From Actinomadura sp. CNU-125 (GTDB lineage Bacteria; Actinomycetota; Actinomycetes; Streptosporangiales; Streptosporangiaceae): a stretch of DNA of 36,954 bases. A program made the translations under genes and the position numbers. Below are positions 7,002 through 16,643 of the stretch, one piece after another. The stretch's first letter is position 1. Each line of letters starts with the position of its first letter. Under the pieces are notes generated by a model that was not told the DNA's origin, ran no database searches, and worked only from the letters and a program-made list of their open reading frames with translations. The DNA is taken from NCBI RefSeq assembly GCF_001942465.1, contig NZ_MKJY01000576.1, positions 1-36,954 on the forward strand. The letters are read 5' to 3'.

Positions 7002-8560
7002 ATGAATCTGGGGACCTACCTGAGCGCGCCGCGCGGTACTGGCCGGACGAACGGGCGGTCGTCTGCGGCGAGCGCGTGTGGACGTTCCGGGGGCTGGAGG
7101 ACGAGGCGAACCGGCTCGCGTCGGCGCTGCTCGCCCGCGGCCTGCGGCCCGGCGACGCCGTCGCGTCCCTCGCCTGGAACCGGGGCGAACTGGTCGTGGC
7201 CGAGTTCGCCCTCTACAAGGCCGGGCTGCTGCGGGCTCCGGTGAACGCGCGCCTCGGCCGCGGGGAGATCGAGCACGTCCTCGGCTACGCGGGCGCGAAG
7301 CTCCTGCTGTTCGACGCCGCCCACGCGGACGACGCGCTCGCGGCCGTCCGCGACGGGTGCGAGCCCGTCGTGTTCGACCCCGCGAACCTGGGCGGGGAGG
7401 CGCGCCCGCTCACCTACGCCGAGCTGCTGGACGAGGGGACGCCGGAACCGGTCGCCGTCGACGTCTCCGCCGACGACCCCTGCACGCTGCACTTCACGTC
7501 CGGTTCGACGGGCAAGCTGAAGGCCGCGACGCAGACGTTCGGCAACCGCCGCGCGAACATGCGCAAGCAGATGATGAGCGACGACTCCCGCTCCCGCCCC
7601 GGCGTCCGCTACCTGGCGTGCGGGCCGATCACGCACGCGCCCGGGATGGGCCTGCTCGCGGGCGTGTTCGGCGGCGCCACCGCGCACATCCTGCCCGCGT
7701 GGGACGTCGACGTCTTCCTCGACACGGTCGAGCGGGAGCGGATCACCGCGACGTTCATCGTCCCCGCCATGCTCAACATGCTGCTGGCCCACCCGGGGAT
7801 CGAGGGCCGCGACCTGTCCAGCCTGACGAGCCTGCGGATCGGCGGCGCGCCGGTGTCGCCGCAGCGGCTCCGGCAGGCGGTGGAGACGTTCGGCCCGATC
7901 GTCGCGCAGGGCTACGGGCTCGGCGAGACGACGAGCGTGGTGGCCGGGCTGGGCAGCGCCGCGCTCGCCGAGGCCGTCGCGAACGACCCCGAGCTGCTCG
8001 CGTCCTGCGGCCGCGCCGCCTACGACAGCGAGATCCGCGTCGTGGACGACGCGGGCCGCGAGCTGCCGCCGCGCGAGATCGGCGAGATGGTCGTGCGGGG
8101 CGAGGACTGCGTCCGCGAGTACTGGCGCGAGCCCGAGCTGTCGGCGGAGACGTTCCGGGACGGCTGGGTGCACACCGGCGACCTGGCGTGGATGCGCGAG
8201 GACGGCTACCTGTTCATCGTCGACCGCAAAAAGGACATGATCATCTCCGGTGGGTTCAACATCTACTGCACCGAGGTCGAGTCGGCCCTCTACGAGCATC
8301 CGGCGGTCCGCGAGGTCTGCGTGATCGGCGTCCCGGACGAGCGGTGGGGCGAGGCCGTGAAGGCCGTCGTCGTCCGCGCCGAGGGGGCGGGCGTCGCCGC
8401 CGACGAGCTGATCGAGTTCTGCGCCGCCCGCCTCGACCGCTACAAGAAACCGCGCTCGGTCGACTTCGTCGCCGGGCTGCCGACCAACCGCAACGGCAAG
8501 GTCGATCGCAAGGCCGTCCGCGAACCGTTCTGGGCCGGCGTCGACCGGCGCGTCAACTGA
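7002..8560 (+). CDS. AMP-dependent acyl-CoA synthetase (class I adenylate-forming), probable frameshift near its start
   Basis: An adenylate-forming enzyme of about 520 residues that activates a carboxylic acid to acyl-AMP and then acyl-CoA. Motifs: A3 P-loop 'LHFTSGSTGKLKAAT' (7489-7533), 'GYGLGETTS', 'GWVHTGDLAWMREDGYLFIV', 'DRKKDMIISGGFNIYCTEVE' and the C-terminal catalytic lysine in 'NRNGKVDRK'. The main frame is open from ATG 6989, but that start has no SD. ATG 7002, in another frame, has GGAG seven bases upstream and reads 'MNLGTYL', a typical start for this family. Adding one base near 7021 joins it to 'ERAARYWPDERAVVCGERVW'. I therefore favour 7002 with a one-base error. The acyl-CoA dehydrogenase follows nine bases downstream. 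The acid substrate is unknown (fatty, aryl or steroid side-chain acid). Confidence 0.88.
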
Positions 8561-8569
8561 GAGGACGCC

Positions 8570-9795
8570 GTGAGCTTCTCGACCTTCACCCTGCGCCCGT
8601 CCTACGAGGAGACCCGGAGCTGCACGCGCTCGTCGCGTCCCTGCGCGGCCACCTCGCCGGTGAACTCGCCGACTACGAGCGCGAGCACGGCATCGACCGC
8701 ACGACCCGGCTCACCCGCGAGGTCCTCGAACCGGTCTGGCGCCGCAGCCGCGAACTCGGCTTCTACGGGATCCACCTGCCGGAGGAGTACGGCGGCCGGG
8801 GCATCTCGCACACGTGGCTCGCCGCGCTCAAGGAGGAGGTCGCGGCGGGCGGCCGGACGCTCGGGCACAGCGTCCTCGGCGAGATGGGCGGCCCGCTGCG
8901 CGCGGGCGACATCTTCCGGCACGCCACCGAACGGCAGATCGAGGAGTACCTGCTGCCGGTCGCGCGCGGCGAGCGGGCCTGCTGCTTCTCGCTGACCGAG
9001 GCCGACGCCGGCTCGGACGTCCGCGCGATGCGCACCACCGCCGTCCGCGACGGCGACGGCTACCGGCTCACCGGCCACAAGGTGTTCAGCACCGCCGGGC
9101 CGTTCGCCGACTTCGCGATCGTCATCGCCCGCATGGACGGCACGGAGAACTCCTACTCCGCGTTCTTCGTCGACCTCGACGGCCCCGGCCGCCGCGTCGA
9201 GGAGGGCGCCACCCCGATGTCGGGCGAGCACATCGAGGCCGACGTCGTCCTGGACGACTGCTTCGTCCCCGCCGCGAACCTCATCGGCGCCGAGGGCGAC
9301 GGCATGCGCATCGGCCTCGGCCGCGTCACCGTCAACCGGCTCCTGCACTGCCCGACGCTGCTCGGCATGGCCCGCCGCGCGATCGAGCTGTCGCTCGTGC
9401 GGGCGCGGACCCGGACCGTCCACGGGGAGCCGCTGCTGAAGCTGCAGGCCATCCAGCACAAGCTCGCCGACATGGCCACCGAGTACTACGCGGCCCGCTC
9501 GATGACGTACGGGGCGATCGCCGCGCTCGACGCGGGCGTCCGGCCCCGCCTCGAAGCGTTCATGTGCAAGCTGTACGTCGCCGAGACCGCGTTCCGGATC
9601 CTCGACGAGGCCGTCCAGATCCACGGCAAGGAGGGCCTCACCCAGGGGTCGGAGGTCGAGTACCTGTTCCGGAAGGTCCGGATGTTCCGCGTCCTGACCG
9701 GCACGTCGGAGATCCAGCGCAACGCCGTCGCGAAGGGCCTGTCGATGTACGCCGAGGTGCTCGCCGCCGGGCCGGACGCTACGAACCGAGGGTGA
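8570..9795 (+). CDS. Acyl-CoA dehydrogenase (FadE-like), one-base frameshift near N-terminus
   Basis: A flavin-dependent acyl-CoA alpha,beta-dehydrogenase of about 408 residues once one base is added near 8605-8615. GTG 8570 follows a GAGAGG SD and gives 'SFSTFTLRPSYEE'; the other frame then continues 'PELHALVASLRGHLAGELAD'. The family signature 'CCFSLTEADAGSDVRAM' and the C-terminal 'VLTGTSEIQRNAVAKG' are intact. At the usual MCAD catalytic-Glu position (x-E-G-T) this protein has L-T-G-T, so the base must lie elsewhere, as in LCAD/IVD-type enzymes, or the substrate class differs. It is probably co-transcribed with the ligase as the first two steps of a beta-oxidation-type pathway. Its last 17 bases overlap the end of the convergent dehydrogenase gene. 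Confidence 0.87.
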
Positions 9796-10831
9796 CGGCG
9801 ACCTTGACGTCCTCGGGACGGGAGTCGAACGCGTCGGCGAAGCCGTCCAGCGGGACGCGGCGGGTGACCAGGCGGCCGAGCCAGGACAGGTCGGCCTTCG
9901 CCAGGGCGTCCGCCGCGGCCGCGTAGTGGTTCCGGTTCGCGTTGACCGAGCCGACGATCGCGTCGTTCTCCAGGACGATGTCGCGGTTCAGCGTGCCCGC
10001 GTCCACGGTGAGGTTCCGGCCCGCGGGCGACACCCCGGTCAGGCACACGATGCCGTAGGCGGCGGTGGACCCGATCGCGCCGAACACCAGCTCGCCGACG
10101 CCCGTCGCCTCGATCACCACGTCCGGCTTCGCCGCCCGCACCGCCGCGTCGAGGCCGTCGTGGTGGTACGTCGCGCCGAGGTCGGCGACCAGGCCCGGCT
10201 TCGGGCCGCCGGTGACCCGGTCGAGGACATGGACGTCCAGGCCCCGCTGCACGCCCAGCAGCGCGGCGAGCAGCCCGATCGAGCCCGCGCCGGTCACCAG
10301 CGCCGTGCGCGGCTCGAACCAGGCGCGCGACCCGACCTTCTCGACCTGCTCCCACGCCTTCGCGACCACGGTCGCCGGTTCCATCAGCAGGCCGACGTCC
10401 GCGAGGCGCGGGTCGAGCGTCACCGCGTACCCGGTCTCGACCGTCCACAGCTCGCTCGCGTACCCGTCGATCTCCTTGATGCCGCGCTCGGTGTAGCGGC
10501 CGTTGCGGCACATGTCGAACTCGCCGTGCGCGCACGCCCCGCACGGTTCCGGGTCGGGCCGCCGCACCACGCCCACCACCAGGTCGCCGGGGGAGAAGCC
10601 GCCGCCGGACGGCGCGCGCACCACCCGGCCGAGCGACTCGTGCCCGATGACCAGCCGGTCGCGTCCCGGGGGAGCCCACCCGTACTCGCCGTCCGCGATC
10701 TCCCGGTCGGTGCCGCACACCCCCACGGCCAGTCCCTCGACGAGCAGCTCGTCCGGGCCCGGCTCCGGATCGGGGACGTCCGTGACGGCCAGCGAACCCT
10801 GCTGCCCCGGCAGTACGGTCAACGCGCGCAT
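9779..10831 (-). CDS. Glucose 1-dehydrogenase, zinc-dependent MDR family
   Basis: A 350-residue medium-chain dehydrogenase. Zinc ligands are visible in 'VGVCGTDREI' near 36-45 and 'VIGHESLGRV' near 61-70. A structural-zinc-like region 'EPCGACAHGEFDMCRNG' lies near 95-111. The nucleotide site is 'ALVTGAGSIGLLAALLG' near 175-191. The C-terminal part ('VGSVNANRNHYAAAADAL') has the N-x-N-R/x-H pattern of the archaeal-type glucose dehydrogenase subfamily. Likely reaction: D-glucose (or related aldose) to the lactone with NAD(P)+. ATG 10831 has an ideal AGAGGAGG SD. The GH15 gene lies ten bases upstream on the same strand, so glucose released by that enzyme could be its substrate. Confidence 0.85.
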   Translation of the reverse strand: MRALTVLPGQQGSLAVTDVPDPEPGPDELLVEGLAVGVCGTDREIADGEYGWAPPGRDRLVIGHESLGRVVRAPSGGGFSPGDLVVGVVRRPDPEPCGACAHGEFDMCRNGRYTERGIKEIDGYASELWTVETGYAVTLDPRLADVGLLMEPATVVAKAWEQVEKVGSRAWFEPRTALVTGAGSIGLLAALLGVQRGLDVHVLDRVTGGPKPGLVADLGATYHHDGLDAAVRAAKPDVVIEATGVGELVFGAIGSTAAYGIVCLTGVSPAGRNLTVDAGTLNRDIVLENDAIVGSVNANRNHYAAAADALAKADLSWLGRLVTRRVPLDGFADAFDSRPEDVKVAVTLGS

Positions 10832-10841
10832 GTCGCCTCCT

Positions 10842-12629
10842 CTATGACGTTCGCGGGCGCGCCGCGGCCGGCGTCCCGCTGAGATGCCGGGCGGTGTTCA
10901 CCAGCCCGACGTGCGAGTACGCCTGCGGGGTGTTCCCCACCTGCCGTCCGGCCACCGTGTCGTACTCCTCGCTGAGCAGCCCGACGTCGTTGCGCAGGTC
11001 GAGGAGCCGCTCGAACAGCTCCACCGCGTCGTCGCGGCGGCCGATGCCGTGCAGCGCGTCCGCGAACCAGAACGTGCAGGCCAGGAACGCGCCCTCGTGC
11101 CCCGGCAGCCCGTCGACGCCCCCGCTCGTGTCGTAGCGCAGGACGAACCCGTCCCGGTACAGGTCCCGCTCGACCGCCTCGACCGTCCCGACGACCCGGG
11201 GATCGCCCCACGGCAGGAACCCGACCTGCGGGATCAGCAGCGTCGCCGCGTCCAGCCCGTCCGACCCGTAGAACTGCGTGAACGTGTTGCGCCTGGAGTC
11301 GTAGCCGTTCTCGCAGACGTCCCGGTGGATGCGGTCCCGCAGCGCCTTCCACCGGTCGGCGGGCCCGTCCATCCCGTACCGCTCCACCGCCCGCACGCCC
11401 CGGTCGACGCCCGCCCACGCCAGCACCTTCGAGTGGACGAAGTGCCGCGGATCCCCGCGGACCTCCCACAGGCTGTCGTCCGGGTCGTCCCAGTGGCCCT
11501 CCAGGAAGTCGAGCAGGGCTCGCTGGACGTCCCACGCGGTCTCCTCCGCCTCGATCCGCGCCTCCCGCGCGAGGTGCAGCCCGTCGAGGACCTCGCCCCA
11601 CACGTCCAGCTGGAACTGGCCGGACGCCGCGTTCCCGATCCGCACCGGCGCCGCGCCCTCGTACCCGCCGAGCCAGTCGAGCTCGTACTCGGGGAGCCGC
11701 CGCGTCCCGTCGATCCCGTACATGATCTGCAGGTCGGCGGGTTCGCCCGCGACGGCCCGCAGCAGCCACTCCCGCCACGCCTTCGCCTCCGTGACGAACC
11801 CCGTGCCGAGGAGGGCCTGCAGCGTGAACGTCGCGTCCCGCAGCCAGCAGAACCGGTAGTCCCAGTTGCGGGACCCGCCGAGCTGCTCGGGCAGCGACGT
11901 CGTCGCCGCCGCGACGATCCCGCCCGTCGGGTGGTACGTCAGCGCCTTCAACGTGATCAGCGACCGCCGGACGGCGTCCGGCCAGCGCCCCGCGTAATCG
12001 AAGTCCCCGATCCAGTCGGCCCAGAACGCCTCGGTGTCGGCCAGCGCCCGCTCGGGGTCCACCGCGTGCGGGCGCGGCTCGTGCGACGGCCGGTAGGTCA
12101 GGACGAACGGCACCCGCTCGCCCGCCGACACCGCGAAGTCGGCGTAGGTCGTCTCGTCGCGGCCCACCAGTTCCACGGGCGTCTCCAGCCACGCCGCGTC
12201 CGGCCCCGCGATCGCGTTGAGCTGCCCGTCCCGGTGCCGCACCCACGGGACGATCCGCCCGTAGTCGAACCGCAGCCGCAGCGCCATGTGCACCGGGACG
12301 CGCCCGCTGACGCCCTCGACGATCCGGACGACGTCCGCCGCCTCGCCGCGCCGCGGCATCGCGTCGATCAGCCGGATCGTGCCCTCGGGGGTCTCCCACT
12401 CGGTCTCCAGGATCAGCGAGTCGCCCCGGTACCGGCGCCGCGTGCACAGCCCGCCCGCGGCGGGCGCGATCCGCCAGAAGCCCGCGTGCTCGTCGCCCAG
12501 CAGGGCGGCGAAGCACGCGGGCGAGTCGAAGCGCGGCAGGCACAGCCAGTCGATCGACCCGTCCCTGCCGACGAGCGCGGCCGTCTCCAGGTCGCCCAGC
12601 AGCCCGTAGTCCTCGATCCGCAACGCCAC
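10842..12629 (-). CDS. Glycoside hydrolase family 15 protein (trehalase/glucoamylase type)
   Basis: A 595-residue cytosolic protein. GTG 12629 follows a GAGGAG SD. It starts with the GH15 beta-sandwich 'IEDYGLLGDLETAALVGRDG' followed by S-I-D-W-L-C-L-P-R-F-D-S. The (alpha/alpha)6 catalytic barrel begins around 'GSRNWDYRFCWLRDATFTLQ' (near residue 250). Candidate acid and base glutamates are in 'DDSLWEVRGDPRHFVHSK' (near 385) and 'GLLSEEYDTVAGRQVGNTPQ' (near 553). Actinobacterial members of this length include trehalases (trehalose to two glucose) and glucan hydrolases. There is no signal peptide, so it acts on an internal sugar. Coupling to glucose dehydrogenase (ten-base gap) favours a glucose-yielding reaction. 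Confidence 0.9.
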   Translation of the reverse strand: MALRIEDYGLLGDLETAALVGRDGSIDWLCLPRFDSPACFAALLGDEHAGFWRIAPAAGGLCTRRRYRGDSLILETEWETPEGTIRLIDAMPRRGEAADVVRIVEGVSGRVPVHMALRLRFDYGRIVPWVRHRDGQLNAIAGPDAAWLETPVELVGRDETTYADFAVSAGERVPFVLTYRPSHEPRPHAVDPERALADTEAFWADWIGDFDYAGRWPDAVRRSLITLKALTYHPTGGIVAAATTSLPEQLGGSRNWDYRFCWLRDATFTLQALLGTGFVTEAKAWREWLLRAVAGEPADLQIMYGIDGTRRLPEYELDWLGGYEGAAPVRIGNAASGQFQLDVWGEVLDGLHLAREARIEAEETAWDVQRALLDFLEGHWDDPDDSLWEVRGDPRHFVHSKVLAWAGVDRGVRAVERYGMDGPADRWKALRDRIHRDVCENGYDSRRNTFTQFYGSDGLDAATLLIPQVGFLPWGDPRVVGTVEAVERDLYRDGFVLRYDTSGGVDGLPGHEGAFLACTFWFADALHGIGRRDDAVELFERLLDLRNDVGLLSEEYDTVAGRQVGNTPQAYSHVGLVNTARHLSGTPAAARPRTS

Positions 12630-12666
12630 AGAATCGCTCCTCGTGAAGGGGGACGCACTCTGCCTA

Positions 12667-12680
12667 CCCGCCCCCGCGGG
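12667..12680 (-). terminator. Weak hairpin after the secreted-protein gene
   Basis: CCCGC-cccc-GCGGG, a 5-bp GC stem, lies 31 bases beyond the stop of the gene ending at 12,711 and just upstream of the GH15 start. Short for a terminator. Confidence 0.3.
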
Positions 12681-12710
12681 AGTGAAAGCTCGCGTTCCGG
12701 ACCGTGCCCG

Positions 12711-13746
12711 CTATCCGGCGACGACCGCTTCGGTGGTGACCGTCCCGGCGGTGGACAGGACCCACTTCGCGGAGATCCGCACCTTCGTGCCCGCCGGGAC
12801 CGAGTCGTCCACGGTGATGGGGAAGTTCTCGCCCACCTCGTCGGCCGGGATCTCGATCTTCGCCGGCACCGTCACGCCCGGGGTGTCGCTGGTCAGCTCG
12901 ATGACCGCGCCGAAGGGGTGCCAGCGGTCGCCCAGGCCCACGGCCCCGAGGTTGTTCCGCGCCCGCGCGCAGCTCGCGGACGACGCCGACCGTGTACTGC
13001 TTCGGCACCAGCAGCGGCGCGACCCGCATGGCCGAGTGGCCGAGGTCGGCCGCGACGTCGGTGATGCCGATGCCGCTGACCGGCACGGCCGGGTACTCCA
13101 TCGTGAAGGTGCCGCGGGTGCTGCCGGCGGGGACGACCGTGTAACGCGGGATCTTCGGCGTGGGGCTGCCGGGGAGACCGGACACGTGCGCGACGCGCAG
13201 GTCCACCGACGTCCCGCCGACCCCGGCCGGGGCCGCCAGCTCCACCGAACCGGTGACCTTCGTGCCCGCGACGACCGCCTTGGCGTCCCCGGGGACGTCG
13301 AGATCGACGTCCGTCACCGTCTGCTCGCGCCAGTCGAGCGGCCGCACCGTCACCGCCGTCCCGGCGGAGACGCCGTCGCGGCGCGCGACCAGCGGGACGA
13401 CGGTCTCGTCCCCGTACGCCTCCAGCCGGATCGGGAACGTGACACTGGTCTGGCCTTCGGGGACGCTGACGTGCCCGCCGTCGGTGGAGTACCGGTAGTT
13501 GCCGTCGGCGAACCCGACGCTGAGCACCTCGACGCCGAGCCCGCCCGCGGGCGCGGGCGCGGTCAGCCGGACGGTCTGCAGCGCCTGCCCGCCCGCCGTG
13601 ATCACGGCGGGCGAGACGCTGGTCGAGGCGACCTGCGGGCCCGTGTCGGCGGCGGCGGACGGGGCGGCGGCGAAGGCGGCGGGCAGCAGGAGCGCGGAGG
13701 CCGCGGCTCCCAGGCCCGCCCGGCGGCGGATCTTCATCTGTGACAT
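12711..13746 (-). CDS. Secreted beta-sandwich (Ig-like repeat) protein, one-base frameshift
   Basis: About 344 residues after removing one base. The start is ATG 13746 or ATG 13737. The signal peptide is clear: 'MKIRRRAGLGAAASALLLPA' then A-F-A-A-A-P-S-A-A-A-D, with an A-x-A cleavage site. The mature part consists of Thr/Val-rich beta strands in three or more units ('VSVPEGQTSVTFPIRLEAYG', 'TVVPAGSTRGTFTMEYPAVP', 'IEIPADEVGENFPITVDDSV'), each with an 'x-P-x-G-x-x-x-x-x-F-x-I' pattern suggesting repeated Ig/CalX-beta-like domains. The frame breaks near 12,957 at a GGG run; dropping one G reads through to the stop at 12,711. Function unknown; a cell-surface or secreted structural protein is likely. 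The first half of the divergent region upstream carries a nested inverted repeat. Confidence 0.72.
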
Positions 13747-13783
13747 GCCGCCGAAGGTAATGACCGCCGGGCCCACCTGGGAG

Positions 13784-13796
13784 AACGAAGATCGTT
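13784..13796. promoter_or_regulatory. Inverted repeat upstream of the secreted-protein gene
   Basis: AACGA-aga-TCGTT is a perfect 5+3+5 palindrome 38 bases upstream of the secreted-protein start. It is nested with a second pair, GAACG (13783-13787) and CGTTC (13798-13802). It may be a regulator site or chance. Confidence 0.3.
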
Positions 13797-13864
13797 ACGT
13801 TCGCGGCCCGTAAGAACTCCTGACGCAGCGGCGTTCCATGATCGCTCTGCGCCCCCCGGCCGTG

Positions 13865-15046
13865 TCAGCGGCGGCGCGTGATGCGGGACGGCAGGGACTC
13901 GAAGCCCCGGTCGTTGGACGAGCGGACGCGCCTGGCGTTCGCCTCGTCGATCTCGTAGTCGGCGACGAGGCCGGTGATCTCCTCGAAGGCGATCCGGGCC
14001 TCCAGCCGTCCGAGGTTCGCGCCCAGGCAGTGGTGCCGCCCGTTGCCGAACGCCAGCGTCGCCGACGTGTCGCGGTCGAGGTCGAACCGGTCGGGATCGG
14101 CGAACACCCGGGGGTCGCGGTTCGCGCTCCCGGTGAGCAGCAGGATCCGCGCGTCCGCCGGGATCGTCGTGCCGTGCAGGTCGACGTCCGCGGTCGTGGT
14201 GCGGGCGATCGCCTGCGTCGGCGGGTCCCAGCGCAGCGTCTCCTCGATCCAGTCGGGGATCCGCCCGCCGAACGCCGCCGCGCGCGCGTCCGGGTGCCGC
14301 CACGCCGCGTTCCACGCGTTGCCGAGCAGCAGCATCGTCGTCTCGATGCCCGCCCCGACCAGCAGGATCAGCACCCCGACGATCTCCTCGGGGGTGAGCC
14401 GGTCGGTGCCCTCGGACGCATCGATCAGCCCCGACAGCAGATCGTCCCGGCGCTCCCGGCCCCGCTCGATCGTCAGCTCGGTGTAGTACCCGACGAGCGC
14501 GCCGATCGCCTGCAGCGCCTCCGGCGGCAGGTCGTCGCCCTCCTCGGCCCGGTACATGATCGCCATGCCGAGGTCGCGGACCATGTCCCGGTCGGCCTCC
14601 GGGACGCCGACCAGCTCGGAGATCACGTCCGTCGGGAACCGCGCCGCGACGTCGGTCATCATGTCGAACGCGTCGCCGTCGAGATGCGGCCGCACGCACT
14701 CCCGGGCGATCTCCCGGATGCGCGGCTCCAGCTCCCGGACGCGCCGCGCCGTGAACGCCCGCGACACCAGGCCGCGCATCCGGGTGTGGCGCGGCGGGTC
14801 CATCGCGACGAACGAGAAGAACTTCTCGGCCTCCGGCCCCCAGAAAGCGGGCTCCAGCCGCAACCCGTTGACGCTAGAGAAACGGTCCGTGTCCTTCAGC
14901 GCCGCAATGACGTCCGCGTGCCGCGACAGGGCCCAGAAATCGTCCTTGTCATTCCGGTAGACCGGCGACTCTTCGCGCAAACTCGCGTACACCGGGTAAG
15001 GGTCGTCCTGGATTTCGAAGTCGAAGGGGCTGTAGAAGATGTCCAC
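13865..15046 (-). CDS. Cytochrome P450
   Basis: A 393-residue soluble bacterial P450. GTG 15046 (VDIFYSPFDFEIQDDPYPVY) has GGGAG eight bases upstream and gives the normal family length; a longer frame to 15226 lacks such support. Landmarks: helix-I oxygen-binding motif 'GAGIETTM' near 229, the E-x-x-R pair in 'IEETLRWDPPTQ' near 268-279, and the haem loop 'FGNGRHHCLGANLGRLE' with the axial thiolate Cys at 340. It needs ferredoxin/reductase partners, none of which is in the window. Substrate unknown; with SDRs, an OYE and acyl-CoA genes nearby a lipid or steroid role is possible but unproven. It is divergent from the SAM methyltransferase. Confidence 0.93.
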   Translation of the reverse strand: MDIFYSPFDFEIQDDPYPVYASLREESPVYRNDKDDFWALSRHADVIAALKDTDRFSSVNGLRLEPAFWGPEAEKFFSFVAMDPPRHTRMRGLVSRAFTARRVRELEPRIREIARECVRPHLDGDAFDMMTDVAARFPTDVISELVGVPEADRDMVRDLGMAIMYRAEEGDDLPPEALQAIGALVGYYTELTIERGRERRDDLLSGLIDASEGTDRLTPEEIVGVLILLVGAGIETTMLLLGNAWNAAWRHPDARAAAFGGRIPDWIEETLRWDPPTQAIARTTTADVDLHGTTIPADARILLLTGSANRDPRVFADPDRFDLDRDTSATLAFGNGRHHCLGANLGRLEARIAFEEITGLVADYEIDEANARRVRSSNDRGFESLPSRITRRR

Positions 15047-15186
15047 GGCGATGTCTCCCGGCTCGTCGGCGCCCAGCGGAGACGATCTTGCCTGCTCGCG
15101 GGCACGTCCGCCAGCATTTCGCGGCATCCCCGTGCCGGTCGTGCGGCCGTCCGCATTAAAGTGGTCCAAAACTACGGGAGGCGTCC

Positions 15187-15994
15187 ATAGGACGGTTCGC
15201 CGGGGATCGATCCGACGAAGGCTCACCCTTCGCGCCGGTACAACTACTGGCTGGGCGGCAAGGACAATTTCGCGGTCGACCGCGAATCCGCCGACACCGT
15301 CGCCTCCGGTTTCCCGACCGTCGCGCTAGCCGCCCGCGAGAACCGCAAGTTCATGGCCCGCGCCGTCCGGTACCTCGCCCGCGACGCCGGCGTCGCGCAG
15401 TTCCTCGACATCGGCACCGGCCTGCCGTCGGCGGGCAACGTCCACGAGGTGGCCCAGTCCGTCGACCCGGCGGCCCGCATCGTCTACGTCGACAACGACC
15501 CCGTCGTCCTCGTCCACGCGCGGGCCCTCCTCACCAGCTCGCCCGAGGGCCGCACCGCCTACATCGACGCCGACCTGCGCGACCCCGCGAAGATCCTCGC
15601 CGCGCCCGAACTCGCCGCGACCCTCGACCCGTCCCGTCCGACGGCGCTGATGCTCGTCGCGATCATGCACTTCATCACCGACGACGAGGACCCGTACGGG
15701 CTCGTCGCGCAGCTCGTCGACGCGCTCCCGTCCGGCAGCCACATCGTCATCACGCACGCCACCGGCGACCACCTCACCCCCGACGAGTACGCCGCCGCCG
15801 AGGAGACGAACGCCCGCAGCGGCGTCCCGTTCCGGCTCCGCAGCCGCGCCGAGTTCGCCCGCTTCTTCGACGGACTCGACCTCATCGACCCCGGCGTCAC
15901 GTCCGTCGTCGACTGGCGCCCCGACACCCCGCCGGAGCAGCGCCCCAGCGTGGAGGACGTCTCGATGTACTGCGCCGCCGCCAGGATCCCCTGA
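15187..15994 (+). CDS. SAM-dependent methyltransferase, DUF574/Methyltransf_19 family
   Basis: The conserved frame reads 'GIDPTKAHPSRRYNYWLGGK' then D-N-F-A-V-D, 'ARENRKFMARAVRYL', 'QFLDIGTGLPSAGNVHEVAQ' (SAM motif I), 'RIVYVDNDPVVLVHARALL' and 'SHIVITHATGD'. These are typical of the actinomycete DUF574 family, usually about 268 residues. In frame, the only stop upstream is TAG at 15188-15190 and no ATG/GTG follows until 15353, which would delete the SAM-site lead-in. If the A at 15189 is an extra base, ATG 15187 with GGGAGG seven bases upstream gives a 268-residue protein. I therefore take 15187 as the intended start. The small-molecule substrate is unknown. The next gene starts directly after the stop. 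Confidence 0.82.
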
Positions 15995-16642
15995 ATGGAA
16001 CTGTTCACGCGCTCCTGGACGGCGCTGCTCGCGGCGGTCGCCGAACTCCCGGACGAGCACTTCGCGCACCCGTCCGGATGCACCGGCTGGCTCGTCCGCG
16101 ACCTCGTGTGCCACCTGGTCATCGACGCCCAGGACGTCCTGATCACGCTGGTCACGCCCGCCGACACCGAACCGACCGCGAACGCCGCGACCTACTGGAA
16201 CCTCGTCGACCCGCCGACCGGCGACGACCCGCTCGACGCGCTGATCCCCCGGCTCGCCGCCGCCTACGGCGAGCCGCGGCTGCTCAAGTTCCACCTGGAC
16301 GACGTCGGTTCGGCCGCGGGCCGCGCCGCCGCACTCGCCGACCCGTCCGTCCGGGTGAGCACGCAGGACAAGGTGCTGACCGCGGGCGACTACCTGTCCG
16401 CGTACGTCCTCGAATGGACCCTGCACCACCTCGACCTGATCGCGCACCTGCCGTCCGTCCCCGGCCCGCCGCCCGCGACCCTCGCGGCGGCCCGCGCGCT
16501 GCTGGAGGAGATCGCCGGTTTCCCGTTCCCCGCCGCGTTCACCGACACCGACGCGCTGCTGATCGGCACCGGACGCCGCGCCCCGACCGTCCGGGAGAAG
16601 AACACACTGGGCGCCGCGAAGATCCCGTTCGTCCTCGGCTGA
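15995..16642 (+). CDS. Maleylpyruvate isomerase/DinB-like mycothiol-dependent protein
   Basis: A 215-residue protein whose ATG immediately follows the methyltransferase stop (zero gap), so the two are translationally coupled. The N-terminal helical pattern 'SWTALLAAVAELPDEHFAHP', then S-G-C-T-G-W-L-V-R-D-L-V-C-H-L matches the MDMPI N-domain (DinB-like four-helix bundle). A later 'YVLEWTLHHLDLIAHL' supplies H residues typical of the metal site. Family members use mycothiol or act as metal-dependent transferases, but most paralogues have no assigned substrate. It ends one base short of the convergent SDR stop. Confidence 0.78.
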   Translation: MELFTRSWTALLAAVAELPDEHFAHPSGCTGWLVRDLVCHLVIDAQDVLITLVTPADTEPTANAATYWNLVDPPTGDDPLDALIPRLAAAYGEPRLLKFHLDDVGSAAGRAAALADPSVRVSTQDKVLTAGDYLSAYVLEWTLHHLDLIAHLPSVPGPPPATLAAARALLEEIAGFPFPAAFTDTDALLIGTGRRAPTVREKNTLGAAKIPFVLG

Positions 16643-16643
16643 C

